Shown: one piece after another, positions 47,072-57,473 of the stretch
Position numbering within the stretch: position 1 is the stretch's first letter
How the letters are laid out: every line of letters begins with the position of its first letter
Origin: Thiogranum sp.
Lineage (GTDB): Bacteria > Pseudomonadota > Gammaproteobacteria > DSM-19610
NCBI GenBank assembly: GCA_030148915.1
Contig: JASBSN010000017.1
Span: 16,072 to 80,071 of the forward strand
Direction of reading: 5' to 3'
Length of the DNA: 64,000 bases
Made by a program: the position numbers and the translations under genes
Notes under the pieces: model-generated
Database searches by the model: none
What the model saw: only the letters and a program-made list of their open reading frames with translations
Told to the model about the DNA's origin: nothing

Positions 47072-47958
47072 CAGCCTCCGGCTTGTGTCTGTTCGGCGAA
47101 GTTCTCTACGACTGTTTTCCCGACGGACAGCAGGTGCTCGGTGGCGCGCCGTTCAATGTGGCCTGGCACGCCCAGGCGTTCGGGTTGGTGCCACGACTCA
47201 TCAGCCGGGTGGGTAACGACGCCGCCGGGGAGCGGATTCTGGCCGCCATGCATAACTGGGGTTTGTCGCTGGCCGGTATGCAGCAAGACACCGAGCACCC
47301 GACCGGCAGAGTCCAGGTAAGTCTATCGGAAGACCACGAACCCTCTTACGATATCGTGCCCGACAGCGCCTGGGACTTTATCGATGCGCCGGGCGGTTCG
47401 CCCGCCCTCGACTGCCAGCTGCTCTATCACGGCACCTTGGCATTGCGCAGCCCGGTCTCGCGCAGCGCCGCCGGCGCGCTGCGCGGGCAGTTAAAAGAGG
47501 GCGTCTTCGTCGATATCAATCTGCGCACGCCCTGGTGGGACATCGAGCATGTGCGAGCACAACTGGACAGCGTCCGTGGCGTCAAACTCAACCGTGATGA
47601 ACTGGCGCTGATAGTGCCACAGGCGCCCTCGGAAGAGGAAGCTGTGCAGGAATTCATGACGCGGTATGCGCCGCAACTGCTCATTGTCACACTGGGTTCC
47701 GCCGGAGCCCTGGCGGTGACCGACCAGGGCGAGCGCGCGCGGATCGAGCCGCGCCCCGGTCTGCGCGTGGTCGATACGGTCGGCGCCGGTGATGCCTTTA
47801 TGGCCGTGGTGCTGCTGGGTGTGATCCGACAGTGGCCGCTACTGGATATACTACAACGGGCCCAGGCCTTTGCCTCGGCCGTCGTCGGTGTGCGCGGCGC
47901 TACCGTGGCCGACGCCGCTTTCTACCAAACATTCATAGACGCTTGGGGTTTATCATGA
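47068..47958 (+). CDS. frk: Fructokinase (PfkB family)
   Basis: A 296-residue ribokinase-fold kinase. It starts [15 protein letters not shown], has [15 protein letters not shown] near 26–40, NLRTPWW, and the catalytic motif [14 protein letters not shown] near 235–248. In this operon it would phosphorylate fructose released by sucrose synthase. Overlaps of four bases on both sides tie it to its neighbours. Specificity for fructose is inferred from context and PfkB type. Confidence 0.92.
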   Translation: MTASGLCLFGEVLYDCFPDGQQVLGGAPFNVAWHAQAFGLVPRLISRVGNDAAGERILAAMHNWGLSLAGMQQDTEHPTGRVQVSLSEDHEPSYDIVPDSAWDFIDAPGGSPALDCQLLYHGTLALRSPVSRSAAGALRGQLKEGVFVDINLRTPWWDIEHVRAQLDSVRGVKLNRDELALIVPQAPSEEEAVQEFMTRYAPQLLIVTLGSAGALAVTDQGERARIEPRPGLRVVDTVGAGDAFMAVVLLGVIRQWPLLDILQRAQAFASAVVGVRGATVADAAFYQTFIDAWGLS

Positions 47959-50372
47959 GCAGTTTACCGGTACCGGACATGGTTGTGCAGTTGCAGGCTT
48001 ATCTGCAGCAACACCGCAATCTAGCCCATCAGATGCTGCACGGGCTGCAGGCCCTCGACCAGCCTTTTATGTTGCGCAGCGAACTGCACGATGCCTTCGA
48101 GGCGGTGTGTAAGGAAGATGGCGATGATGGCCTGCACGCCAGTCCCTTCGAAACGGTCATCGAGCACGCCCAGGAGGCCGCCCAGGACCAGGCCTGGATC
48201 TACATGGCGTTGCGTTTGCGCATTGCGCGCTGGTGCTATCTGCGTATTCACCTTGAGACCATGGTACTGGAGGTGATTGATGTGTCGGACTACCTGGCCT
48301 TCAAGGAACACCTGGTCGGGGGCGGACAGCCGGAGTGGACGCTGGAGATTGATCTGGAACCGTTCTCGCGCGAGTTCTATAAACTGCAGGAGGCCGACTC
48401 CATCGGCCGCGGCGTCGAGTTTCTCAACCGCCGGCTGTCGAGCAAGCTTTTCGAGGACCTGGGCAAAGGCGACAGACGACTGCTGGATTTTCTGCGCGTA
48501 CACCAGTACCGCGATCAACAGTTGATGCTTACCGATTCGGTAAAAGACGTCAAGCAACTGCGTGATGCTCTGCGCCGGGCCGACAAGGAACTGTCGCAAA
48601 TCGCCGCCGAGGCGGGATGGCCGGAATTCCAGCCACTGCTTGAACCGCTGGGTTTTCGCCCCGGCTGGGGGCGTAACGTGGCGCGTACGCGCGAGACCAT
48701 GCGTCTGTTGCTGGATATACTCGAGGCGCCCTCGCCGGTCAACCTGGAAACCTTTCTCAGCCGTATCCCGATGATTTTTTCCATCGCGATTATTTCGCCA
48801 CACGGCTACTTCGGCCAGTCCAACGTGCTCGGGCGTCCGGATACCGGCGGCCAGGTGGTCTACATTCTTGACCAGGTGCGCGCGCTGGAAAAAGAGATGT
48901 ATGCGCGCTTCGACGAGCAGGGTCTGGATATTGACCCGCAGATCGTGGTGCTGACGCGTCTGATCCCCGAAGCCGACGGCACCACCTGCGATCAGAAACT
49001 GGAACCGATTGTCGGCACCCGTCACGCGCGCATTCTGCGGGTGCCCTTTCGCACCCAGCAGGGCGAAACCGTGCCCCATTGGATTTCGCGTTTTGAGATC
49101 TGGCCCTGGTTGGAGCGCTACGCCGATGACGCCAGGCAGGAGCTGCTGGCCGAACTTGGAGGGCGGCCGGATCTGATCGTCGGCAACTATTCCGACGGCA
49201 ACCTGGTGGCGTCATTGTTGTCCGAAGAACTCGGCATCACGCAGTGCAACGTCGCTCACGCGCTGGAGAAAACCAAGTACCTGTATTCCGATCTGTACTG
49301 GAAGGACAACGAAGAGCAATACCATTTTTCCACTCAGTTCACCGCCGATCTGATCGCCATGAATACGGCCGATTTCATTATTACCAGTACCTATCAGGAG
49401 ATCGCCGGTACCCACGATAGTCTCGGGCAGTACGAAAGCCACATGAGCTACACCTTGCCCGGGTTGTACCGGGTGGTTCACGGTATCGATCCCTACGACC
49501 CCAAATTCAATATTGTTTCACCGGGCGCTGATGACACAGTCTATTTTCCCTACAGCCACAGCGAAAACCGGCTGACGCACCTGCATCCACAAATCGAAGC
49601 GCTGGTGTTCGGCACCGAACCCCGGGAGGATATCCGCGGCAACCTGCAGGATCGCGATAAATTTTTGATCTTTACCATGGCGCGCATGGATCACATAAAG
49701 AATATCACCGGTCTGGTGGAGTGGTTCGCCCATTCCCCGGCGCTGCGCGAGCAGGCCAACCTGGTGGTGGTCTCGGGTTACGTCGATCCCAACCGTTCGT
49801 CCGATGAAGAGGAGCGCGCGCAGATCAACCGCATGCACAACCTGATGAACGAATTCAAGCTGGACGGACAGGTGCGCTGGCTCGGGCTGCATCTGGAGAA
49901 AAGCCTGGCCGGCGAGTTATACCGCTTTATCGCCGATGCCCGCGGCGTGTTTGTCCAGCCGGCGCTGTTCGAGGCCTTCGGTCTGACGGTGATCGAGGCG
50001 ATGAGTTCAGGTCTGCCGACGTTCGCCACCCGCTACGGTGGCCCGCTGGAAATTATCGAAGACGGTGTGTCCGGTTTTCATCTCGACCCCAATTACGGCG
50101 AACAGGCAGCCGAGCGCATGGCGGAGTTTTTCCGCCAGTGCCGCGCCGACCCGGATTACTGGACGCGCATTTCGCAGGGTGGACTGCGCCGGGTCGAGGA
50201 ACACTACACCTGGAAGCGCTATGCCGAGCGCATGATGACCTTGTCCCGGGTCTACGGTTTCTGGAAATATGTCACCGACCTGGAGCGCACCGAGACCCGG
50301 CGCTATCTGCAGATGCTCTACGGCTTGCAATTCCGTCCCCTGGCCGCGCGGATTTCCTCGACGCAAAGGTGA
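47955..50372 (+). CDS. sus: Sucrose synthase
   Basis: An 805-residue enzyme, the normal sucrose synthase length. The N-terminal regulatory domains (1–270) precede the GT4 core, which begins [19 protein letters not shown] and has [34 protein letters not shown] and [19 protein letters not shown]. It reversibly makes fructose and nucleotide-glucose from sucrose. Where plant enzymes have a Gln/Asn pair for UDP, this one has H646 and A652 ([15 protein letters not shown]), so ADP preference is likely. The start is ATG 47955, overlapping the kinase stop. Confidence 0.96.
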   Translation: MSSLPVPDMVVQLQAYLQQHRNLAHQMLHGLQALDQPFMLRSELHDAFEAVCKEDGDDGLHASPFETVIEHAQEAAQDQAWIYMALRLRIARWCYLRIHLETMVLEVIDVSDYLAFKEHLVGGGQPEWTLEIDLEPFSREFYKLQEADSIGRGVEFLNRRLSSKLFEDLGKGDRRLLDFLRVHQYRDQQLMLTDSVKDVKQLRDALRRADKELSQIAAEAGWPEFQPLLEPLGFRPGWGRNVARTRETMRLLLDILEAPSPVNLETFLSRIPMIFSIAIISPHGYFGQSNVLGRPDTGGQVVYILDQVRALEKEMYARFDEQGLDIDPQIVVLTRLIPEADGTTCDQKLEPIVGTRHARILRVPFRTQQGETVPHWISRFEIWPWLERYADDARQELLAELGGRPDLIVGNYSDGNLVASLLSEELGITQCNVAHALEKTKYLYSDLYWKDNEEQYHFSTQFTADLIAMNTADFIITSTYQEIAGTHDSLGQYESHMSYTLPGLYRVVHGIDPYDPKFNIVSPGADDTVYFPYSHSENRLTHLHPQIEALVFGTEPREDIRGNLQDRDKFLIFTMARMDHIKNITGLVEWFAHSPALREQANLVVVSGYVDPNRSSDEEERAQINRMHNLMNEFKLDGQVRWLGLHLEKSLAGELYRFIADARGVFVQPALFEAFGLTVIEAMSSGLPTFATRYGGPLEIIEDGVSGFHLDPNYGEQAAERMAEFFRQCRADPDYWTRISQGGLRRVEEHYTWKRYAERMMTLSRVYGFWKYVTDLERTETRRYLQMLYGLQFRPLAARISSTQR

Positions 50373-50479
50373 GCGCCCGGCCGCCGACACTGCTCCGGCC
50401 TGGTCCCTGCCCGGGTCCGGTGTGCCTGGGTAACGCTGCGGCTGACCGGGCACCGCACCGGTAGCGCCCTTTACTCGCC

Positions 50480-52600
50480 GTGGAGATGCTCGAGGCTGTA
50501 GACAGGCACCTGCGGCGGGCGGCAGTCCGTCGGCACCGCACGGTGCTGGTGCTTACCGGTCAGCACGAGGCGCTGGTGGTCCGGGCGCAACGGCTGATTA
50601 CCGGTCTGCGCCAGACGCAGGTGTGTTGGTTCAGCGATCGGCCGCCCGCTGGTGCGTGCGCCGTATCGGGTGGCGATGCTCTGAGCCTGCTGGGGACAGA
50701 ACTCGATGCACTGGTATTCGACGCCTGGGCGGGTTTTGACCCCGACGCATTCGGTGTTCTCACCGGCTGTATCCGCGCCGGAGGGCTGCTCATCCTGTTG
50801 TCGCCGCCACTGGCGGACTGGCCGTCCTATCCCGATCCGCAACACGCACGAATTACCGTGGCGCCGGTTCCCGCCGCGCAGGTGAGCGGGCGCTTCCTCG
50901 CGCGCCTGGCCACGCTGTTAGACAACGAGCCCGCGCTTTTTCTTGCCGAGGACGAACGCCTGGTGCGCCAGCCGCCACCGACCGCAGCACAGGCACCGGT
51001 GCATGCGGCCATTGACTTCCCCACGGATGGGTGCAAAACCGGTGACCAGCAACGGGCGGTTGAAGCACTGATCAAGGTGGTTACCGGGCACCGACGCCGG
51101 CCGGTGGTCCTGGTGTCCGACCGCGGCCGGGGAAAATCGGCGGCATTCGGCATCGCCGCCGCGCGGCTGGCGGCTACCGGGCGACAGCGCATACTGCTCA
51201 CGGCGCCCAGCGCCGCGGCAGTCGCGGCCGTGTATGAGCGAGCCGAGCAACTCGAGCCGGGCGCCCGGGGTTATCTGCATTTCAAGGCCCCGGATGAACT
51301 GGTGGCGACGCTGCCTGCAGCCGATTTGGTGCTGGTGGACGAGGCCGCCGCCATACCGCTGCCGATGCTGGAAAAACTGTTGCGCCACTACGCGCGCATC
51401 GCCTTTGCCAGCACCGTACACGGCTATGAAGGCACCGGGCGTGGATTTACCCTGCGCTTCTCGACCTTGCTGGAGGCGCTCAGTAACAGTTGGACAACGC
51501 TGCGCCTGAGTACCCCGATCCGCTGGGCGGTGGACGACCCGCTGGAACAGCTCGTGTTTCGCCTGCTGGCGCTGGACGCCGAGCCGGCGGACAGCCGGGC
51601 GTTCGGCGTCGCCGCGGCGGCGCAGGATTTTGAACTCTGTTGTTTGCAGCGCGACGCGCTGGCCGCCGATGAACAGATGCTCTCGGAGTTGTTCGGCCTA
51701 CTGGTGCAGGCGCACTACCGCACCCGTCCGCTGGACTTGCGCCATCTGCTCGACGGACCCAATTTGTCGGTTTACGTGCTGCGTGCCGGCGGACATATCG
51801 CCGCGACGGCCTTGGTGGCCGCCGAGGGCGGTTTTGAACCCGAGGTGGCGCAAGCGATCTATGCCGGCAAGAGCCGCCCCCAGGGGCATCTGCTGCCCGA
51901 ATCGCTGGCGGTACATCAAGGCTTGCAACAGGCACCGCTGTTGCGCTGCGGGCGCATCATGCGCCTGGCGGTTCACCCGGCGCTGCAGCGGCGGGGTCTC
52001 GGCAGCCAATTACTGTGCGGTGTTGCGGCGCGGCTGGCAGCCGAAGGTTACGATTACGCCGGCAGCAGCTTCGGCGCCACCGCACAACTGCTCGATTTCT
52101 GGCGAGGTCTCGACTGGTTTCCGGTACGCCTGAGTATCAATAAAGGCACCGCCAGCGGCACTCATTCGGCGGTCTGTCTGCAAGCTTTCACGGCCGCGGG
52201 TGAAGCCTTGCTGGCAGAGGCGCGGGGGCGTTTTTTTGCCCAGTTCCCGCACCAGTTGGTCGACCGCCTGGGTAGCCTGGAGGCCACGCTAGTCGCCGGC
52301 CTGTTGCGGCACGGCGATGCCTTTGCCGCGCCGCTGGATGCCGCGGATGAGCGTGACTTGCGGGCATTTGTCTATGGCGAGCGACTGGTCGAGGTGACCA
52401 TCGGTTCGCTGTGGCGACTCGCATTGCGCGCGCTGATGCAGGGGCGGGCCGCGGCGCTGAGCGACGCCGAGCTGACAGTGCTGGTGAAGCGCGTCCTGCA
52501 ACGGCACAGTTGGGCGAGCTGCGCCAGCGCCGGCGGTTTCAGCGGGCGCAAACAGGCGCTGCGTTGCCTGCGCACGGCGGTCGGCAAACTTCTCGACTGA
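50480..52600 (+). CDS. tmcA: tRNA(Met) cytidine acetyltransferase
   Basis: A 706-residue RNA acetyltransferase of the TmcA/NAT10 family. Order: an N-terminal domain, a helicase-like ATPase with Walker A VSDRGRGKSAAFGI near 211–224 and VLVDEAAAIPLPML, then a GNAT domain with IMRLAVHPALQRRGLGSQLL and a C-terminal tail. It makes N4-acetylcytidine at the wobble base of elongator tRNA(Met) using ATP and acetyl-CoA. Start GTG 50480 or ATG 50486. The gene sits alone between the sucrose operon and hemH. Confidence 0.95.
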   Translation: MEMLEAVDRHLRRAAVRRHRTVLVLTGQHEALVVRAQRLITGLRQTQVCWFSDRPPAGACAVSGGDALSLLGTELDALVFDAWAGFDPDAFGVLTGCIRAGGLLILLSPPLADWPSYPDPQHARITVAPVPAAQVSGRFLARLATLLDNEPALFLAEDERLVRQPPPTAAQAPVHAAIDFPTDGCKTGDQQRAVEALIKVVTGHRRRPVVLVSDRGRGKSAAFGIAAARLAATGRQRILLTAPSAAAVAAVYERAEQLEPGARGYLHFKAPDELVATLPAADLVLVDEAAAIPLPMLEKLLRHYARIAFASTVHGYEGTGRGFTLRFSTLLEALSNSWTTLRLSTPIRWAVDDPLEQLVFRLLALDAEPADSRAFGVAAAAQDFELCCLQRDALAADEQMLSELFGLLVQAHYRTRPLDLRHLLDGPNLSVYVLRAGGHIAATALVAAEGGFEPEVAQAIYAGKSRPQGHLLPESLAVHQGLQQAPLLRCGRIMRLAVHPALQRRGLGSQLLCGVAARLAAEGYDYAGSSFGATAQLLDFWRGLDWFPVRLSINKGTASGTHSAVCLQAFTAAGEALLAEARGRFFAQFPHQLVDRLGSLEATLVAGLLRHGDAFAAPLDAADERDLRAFVYGERLVEVTIGSLWRLALRALMQGRAAALSDAELTVLVKRVLQRHSWASCASAGGFSGRKQALRCLRTAVGKLLD

Positions 52601-52648
52601 GTTCTGCTATGATGGCGATCCCCTGTATTTACCGGGCACTCGAGTACC

Positions 52649-53749
52649 GTGACAACCTATAGCGGCAGCACCGATTTTCGCCACGACCAGGACGATTGCA
52701 CCGGCATCCTGCTGGTCAACCTGGGTACCACGCAGGCGCCCACGCGCCCGGCCGTGCGCCGCTATCTCGCCGAGTTTCTGTGGGATCCGCGAGTCATTGA
52801 AATTGCCCGCCCGCTGTGGTGGCTGATTCTGCATGGCGTCATTCTGCCCCTGCGCCCGGGCAAGGTCGCGCGCGCCTATCAGTCGATCTGGACCGATGAA
52901 GGCTCCCCGCTGTTGTCGATTTCAGAGCACCTCAGCGCCGCTCTACAACAGCGGCTGAGCGAACGAGCGGTGCGGCGCATCGAGGTGGCGCTGGCGATGC
53001 GCTACGGGCAGCCTTCGATAGCCTCCGCGCTGCAGAGCTTGCGCGAGCGCGGCATGCGTCGTCTGCTGGTGCTGCCCCTGTATCCGCAATATTCAGCCAC
53101 TACCACCGCCAGCGTGTTTGACGACATCGCGAACGTGTTGCGCGCCTGGCGTTGGGTGCCGGAGCTGCGCTTTATTCAGCACTATCACGATCACCCCGGC
53201 TACATCGAAGCGCTGGCGGCCAGTGTGCGCGCGCACTGGCAGCGCCATACCCGCGCCGACAAGCTGCTGATGTCGTTTCACGGCATCCCGAAACGCTACT
53301 TTCTTTCCGGCGACCCGTATTTCTGCGAATGTCAGAAGACCGGGCGCCTGTTGGCGCAGGCGCTGGACCTCGACGACGATCAATGGCGGCTGAGTTTTCA
53401 GTCGCGGGTCGGTCGCGAGGAATGGCTGAAGCCCTACACCGACAAAGTCCTTACCGCTTGGGGCAAGGAGAAGCTGCAGCGCGTCGACGTCATTTGCCCG
53501 GGTTTCAGTGTCGATTGTCTGGAAACGCTCGAAGAGATCGCTCAACAGGACCGCGCACTGTTCCAGTCCCGCGGCGGCGGCGAGCTCGCCTATATCCCGG
53601 CACTGAACGATAGCCCGGCGCACCTCGACCTGCTGAGCGATCTGTTGTTGCAGCACATGCAGGGCTGGGAGTGTGTAGATCAGGCAGAGAGCCTCGAGGC
53701 CCGCCAGGAAACCCAGCGCCGCGCCCAGGCCATGGGCGCCAGTCACTAG
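52649..53749 (+). CDS. hemH: Ferrochelatase
   Basis: A 366-residue enzyme that inserts iron into protoporphyrin IX, the last step of heme synthesis. Markers: GILLVNLGTTQAPTRPAVRRYL, QYSATTTASVFDD, and the active-site LMSFHGIPKRYFLSGDPY with its conserved His. FQSRVGREEWLKPYTD and CPGFSVDCLETLEEI follow. Start GTG 52649 is chosen for matching the family's N-terminus. Heme made here would also feed the Ccm system. Confidence 0.97.
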   Translation: MTTYSGSTDFRHDQDDCTGILLVNLGTTQAPTRPAVRRYLAEFLWDPRVIEIARPLWWLILHGVILPLRPGKVARAYQSIWTDEGSPLLSISEHLSAALQQRLSERAVRRIEVALAMRYGQPSIASALQSLRERGMRRLLVLPLYPQYSATTTASVFDDIANVLRAWRWVPELRFIQHYHDHPGYIEALAASVRAHWQRHTRADKLLMSFHGIPKRYFLSGDPYFCECQKTGRLLAQALDLDDDQWRLSFQSRVGREEWLKPYTDKVLTAWGKEKLQRVDVICPGFSVDCLETLEEIAQQDRALFQSRGGGELAYIPALNDSPAHLDLLSDLLLQHMQGWECVDQAESLEARQETQRRAQAMGASH

Positions 53750-53761
53750 GACCCGATCGGT

Positions 53762-54094
53762 ATGGGGCGTGGCACAAGCACTACTGAGCAGAGTATTGCA
53801 ACGCTCGAGGTCGAGCGGGCACGCCAGCGGCTCGAAAGCTATTGCGCCCGGCGCAACACCCAGCAGCACGGTGCTCCGGGCTGGCGTCTGATAAGCGAAG
53901 GCGACGCGCTGCTGGTTTGTCAGGCGGGTGATGCGGCGAGGCTCTTCAAGCTCTGCTTTCGGGCGCCGCGCTGGCAACTGTACACCGCCGATAGCGACGG
54001 CCGCTGGCAGCCGTATCCGCTGCGCTATGAAGTCACGTCAATAGATGCGGTCATTGCAGAGCTTGAGCAGGCTCCGTTGCACATCCATTGGTGA
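53762..54094 (+). CDS. Small DUF3024-type protein
   Basis: A 110-residue basic protein. Its ending (APRWQLYTADSDGRWQPYPL ... IDAVIAELEQAPLHIHW) follows the DUF3024 pattern, with Trp/Tyr spacing and a closing W. The family has no known function. It begins 12 bases after hemH and is probably co-transcribed. The next gene starts 16 bases later. Confidence 0.7.
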   Translation: MGRGTSTTEQSIATLEVERARQRLESYCARRNTQQHGAPGWRLISEGDALLVCQAGDAARLFKLCFRAPRWQLYTADSDGRWQPYPLRYEVTSIDAVIAELEQAPLHIHW

Positions 54095-54110
54095 TGCGCA
54101 GAGTGTCCGG

Positions 54111-54518
54111 ATGAGAACATCAGCGCTCATCGCTCTGGTCTGCCTGTTCGCTCTCGGTGGGCCATGCCGCGCCGAGGAAGTCGAAAAGACACTGTTTTTG
54201 CTGATAGAGCCGGGTGAGGTTATTGCGTCGAACACGCTCTCGGGACGGTTTGATCGCCTGGAGTTGGACGCCAAGGAAAATATTCTCGACTACAAAGCGG
54301 CCAACGCGGTGGCCGTGGTGATAACCAACCAACGTTTTGCCGGTTACGGTGTGCTCGCAGGCGGTTGGCAGACCTTACGCAGGGAAGCGGGGGAGCATAC
54401 ACGCTCACTGCAGGCCGAGGATTATTCCGCCACTGTGGTCACCGACGACCGCTTTCTCAATTTTAACGGCCGCACAGGCGCCTGGAATCAGCTCAGACGG
54501 TCGGTGCAGTTCAAATAG
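54111..54518 (+). CDS. Small exported protein of unknown function
   Basis: A 135-residue protein with a clear signal peptide (about 1–20, ALIALVCLFALGGPCRAEE). The mature part repeats short beta-like units (VVITNQRFAGYGVLAGGWQTL and VVTDDRFLNFNGRTGAWNQL), which look like two copies of one blade. I recognise no family. ATG 54111 is chosen for the signal peptide; the RBS is weak. It converges with mltD. Confidence 0.65.
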   Translation: MRTSALIALVCLFALGGPCRAEEVEKTLFLLIEPGEVIASNTLSGRFDRLELDAKENILDYKAANAVAVVITNQRFAGYGVLAGGWQTLRREAGEHTRSLQAEDYSATVVTDDRFLNFNGRTGAWNQLRRSVQFK

Positions 54519-54529
54519 CGGTTCAGATA

Positions 54530-56098
54530 TCAGGCACCCGTCTGCCGGGTAACGTCCACGTAGAGTTTGAGATGCTGTCCCGGGCGCAGGTATTTACCCA
54601 CGGGAAGATCATTCCAGCGGCGCAGGTCGGTGACGCGGACACTGAAACGGCTGGCGATACGCGACAGCGAATCGCCCTTGCGCACCGTGTAGTGCACCGA
54701 GCGCACGCGCGAGCCCGAATGCAGGCCTTTGGCTGCCAGCTGTCCGCTCCACACCACCAGTGTCTGACCGACGCGCAGCGTATCGCCCGGGGCCATGCCG
54801 TTCCAGGACGCCAGTGAACGCACCGCGACTTTGTACTCCCGGGACAGATCCCATAGCGTGTCGCCGTTGCGCACCACGTGGCGGGATTTATAGCCTTTGC
54901 CCGAGCGGTTTTGTTTGCGCCGCAGGCGCTGAGCGGCACTCAGGGTGTAGCTGGTGTTGGCTTTGCTCGCCACCGGCACCATGAGGTGCTGCCCGGCGCG
55001 GATAGTGGTGCCGTTGAGCTGATTGGCGGTGGCCAGCACGGCGACCGTGGTACGGTAGGTGTGTGCGATCTGACTCAGCGTTTCTCCACGGCCGATTTTT
55101 ACCCGATTCCATCTGACGCGCTGGTCCACCGGCAACTGAGCGATGGCCTGTCGGAACGTGGCGCTGGCGGCGGCGGGCACCAGCAGGCGGTGCGGGCCTT
55201 TAGGCGCGGTGGCCCACTGATTGAAACCCGGGTTGAGCTGGTAGAGCGTATCGAGTTCGATGCCCGCCAGTTCGGCGGCCACGGCGAGATCGATCTGACC
55301 GCCGGTTTCGACGATATGAAAGCCGGTCTCGGCCGGCAGCGGCGGCAGCTCAATGCCAAACTCAGCCGGGCGGCTGATCAGCTCGCCGAGCGCGATGAGC
55401 TTGGGCACATAGGCGCGGGTTTCTTTGGGTAGTTTCAGGTCCCAAAAGCCGGTGGGACGGCCTCTCTTGCGATTGTACCGCTGTGCCGCCAGCACAGTGC
55501 CTTCGCCGGAATTGTAGGCCGCTAATGCGAGCAGCCAGTCGCCGTCGAAACGCTTGTGCAGGTATTGCAGGTAGTCCAGCGCGGCGCGCGTGGATTCGGG
55601 GATATCGCGCCGCCCGTCGAACCACCAGTTCTGTTTCAGGCCGAAGCGTTTACCGGTCGACGGGATGAACTGCCACAGCCCGGCGGCGCGTCCGTGGGAG
55701 TAAGCGAACGGATCGTAGGCGCTTTCGACAATCGGCAGCAGGGCGATTTCCGCCGGCATGGCGCGTGCCTCTAAGGCGCGGTGGATATACCAGGCGTAAC
55801 GTCGGGCGCGTTGGGTGACGCGTTTCAGATAGCGCGGGTGTTTGATATACCAGTTGCGCGGCGCGCTGATACGCGGGCTGTCGTGCTGGTGGGGCAGAGC
55901 AAAGTTTGCCCGCATCAGGTGCCAAAGATCCGTTTGCGCCGTGGCCGGCGGCGAGGCCGCTGCCCGCAGTGGGCGCTCGGGGGCCGGTTTTGCCACGACC
56001 GTGGCAGACGGCGTATTGGTTTGCAGGGCCTGGGGAGTGGTACAGGCGGCCAGCATCATCGCTGTGCCAAGGGTGAGTATCCGGATATCAGCAGCCAT
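54530..56098 (-). CDS. mltD: Membrane-bound lytic murein transglycosylase D with three LysM
   Basis: A 522-residue lipoprotein: signal with lipobox MMLAAC (Cys near 20), then a lytic transglycosylase domain at about 95–270. Catalytic Glu is in LLPIVESAYDPFAYSHGRAA, followed by GLWQFIPSTGKRFGL and ALAAYNSGEGTV. Three LysM domains start near 345, 406 and 470 (RGETLSQIAHTY, NGDTLWDLSREY, KGDSLSRIASRF). It cuts peptidoglycan glycan strands. ATG 56098 has AAGGA upstream. The gene diverges from yafS; gloB, often placed between them, is missing. Confidence 0.95.
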   Translation of the reverse strand: MAADIRILTLGTAMMLAACTTPQALQTNTPSATVVAKPAPERPLRAAASPPATAQTDLWHLMRANFALPHQHDSPRISAPRNWYIKHPRYLKRVTQRARRYAWYIHRALEARAMPAEIALLPIVESAYDPFAYSHGRAAGLWQFIPSTGKRFGLKQNWWFDGRRDIPESTRAALDYLQYLHKRFDGDWLLALAAYNSGEGTVLAAQRYNRKRGRPTGFWDLKLPKETRAYVPKLIALGELISRPAEFGIELPPLPAETGFHIVETGGQIDLAVAAELAGIELDTLYQLNPGFNQWATAPKGPHRLLVPAAASATFRQAIAQLPVDQRVRWNRVKIGRGETLSQIAHTYRTTVAVLATANQLNGTTIRAGQHLMVPVASKANTSYTLSAAQRLRRKQNRSGKGYKSRHVVRNGDTLWDLSREYKVAVRSLASWNGMAPGDTLRVGQTLVVWSGQLAAKGLHSGSRVRSVHYTVRKGDSLSRIASRFSVRVTDLRRWNDLPVGKYLRPGQHLKLYVDVTRQTGA

Positions 56099-56251
56099 AG
56101 TGTCCTTATCGGCCCGCACCCCCGGACTTTAACCTCAAGCGGGTGAAGACAAACGTTTTTTTGATAAACCGGCGGGTCATGCTGACAGTCGGCGCGGCGT
56201 CCGTCAAGTGCTGTGGTCCGCGTCTCCGGATGCGTTATTATTGAGTCTCTT

Positions 56252-57025
56252 ATGCGACAGAAAAACGTTTTATCCAGCGCTCGGCGCTTGCGGGCCTTGC
56301 GCGCCTGGAGCCAGTTGCCCCTCGGTCAGGCGCTGGCGGAGGCCGAACAACAGGTATTGGGCGACATTCTTAGCGACGTCTTCGGCTACCATCTGATTTT
56401 ACTCGATCCCTCCTCGCAGTCCGATGCGCTGGCCAGCAGCCGTATCCTGCACCGGGTGGTGCAGACCTGCACCGAGACCGGCCTGGCGCAAACGCCGGGG
56501 CTTATCGCCAGCGCCGAGCAGCTGCCTCTGCAGGCCGACAGCGTGGATGCTTTTGTGCTGCCGCACGCGCTGGAAGTGGCGCGAGATCCGCATCAGGTGC
56601 TGCGTGAGATTGACCGCTGTCTCATTCCCGAGGGGCATCTCATCGTTCTCGGGCTGAATCCGTACAGCTGGTGGGGTCTGCGGCGGTTGCTGTTTGGCTG
56701 GCGCGCTAAAGTACCCTGGTCGCTGCGTTTTATCAGTCTGCCGCGGCTCAGGGACTGGCTGTCGTTGCTCGGATTCGATATGGTGCACAGTCGCTATCTG
56801 TTTCCCCACCCGCCCTGGCACTATGGAAAAAAACACCCGGCACCCGGTCTGTTGCAGCGGCTGCACAAGGGTCGCTGGCCACTGCTGGCCGGGGCCTATG
56901 TCCTGGTGGCCCGCAAACGGGTGGCGACACTGACCCCGATCAAACCGCGTTGGCGACCGCGGCGCGCGGTCCTCGCGGGGGGTATGGCGGAAACCGGACA
57001 CGGGAGAGCTTGGCGCAATGGCTGA
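56252..57025 (+). CDS. yafS: SAM-dependent methyltransferase, YafS-like
   Basis: A 257-residue class I methyltransferase. Recognisable parts are [23 protein letters not shown] and [30 protein letters not shown]. Motif I is degenerate, as in YafS proteins. The gene order yafS-rnhA-dnaQ matches E. coli, which supports the name. Substrate unknown. It overlaps rnhA by eight bases. Confidence 0.88.
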   Translation: MRQKNVLSSARRLRALRAWSQLPLGQALAEAEQQVLGDILSDVFGYHLILLDPSSQSDALASSRILHRVVQTCTETGLAQTPGLIASAEQLPLQADSVDAFVLPHALEVARDPHQVLREIDRCLIPEGHLIVLGLNPYSWWGLRRLLFGWRAKVPWSLRFISLPRLRDWLSLLGFDMVHSRYLFPHPPWHYGKKHPAPGLLQRLHKGRWPLLAGAYVLVARKRVATLTPIKPRWRPRRAVLAGGMAETGHGRAWRNG

Positions 57026-57473
57026 TGTGGAGATTTACACCGACGGCGCCTGTCGCGGCAATCCCGGCCCGGGTGGCTGGGGAGCACTGTTGCGTTGTGG
57101 CCGCCACGAGAAAGAACTGTTCGGCGGCGAACCGGATACCACGAATAACCGCATGGAGTTGATGGCGGCCATCCAGGCGCTCGAAAGTTTGACGCGGGGC
57201 TGTAAAGTATCCCTGACCACAGACTCGGTGTATGTGCGCAGCGGCATTACCGAATGGTTGCCCAACTGGAAAAAGCGCGGCTGGAAAACCGCGGCAAAAA
57301 AACCCGTCAAGAACGCCGATCTGTGGCAACGCCTGGATCAGGCGACCGAAGGGCACGATATTTCCTGGCACTGGGTGAAAGGCCACAGTGGGCACCCGGA
57401 AAACGAACGCGCCGATCAGTTGGCGAATCGGGGCATCGATCAGCTATCGCGGAGGGCAGAATGCGACAGATAG
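57018..57473 (+). CDS. rnhA: Ribonuclease HI
   Basis: A 151-residue enzyme that removes RNA from RNA/DNA hybrids. Metal-binding acids: D9 in [17 protein letters not shown]47 in [13 protein letters not shown]69 in SLTTDSVYV, and Asp in [10 protein letters not shown] near 133. The handle region and conserved His ([12 protein letters not shown]) are present. It overlaps yafS and dnaQ. Confidence 0.97.
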   Translation: MADVEIYTDGACRGNPGPGGWGALLRCGRHEKELFGGEPDTTNNRMELMAAIQALESLTRGCKVSLTTDSVYVRSGITEWLPNWKKRGWKTAAKKPVKNADLWQRLDQATEGHDISWHWVKGHSGHPENERADQLANRGIDQLSRRAECDR

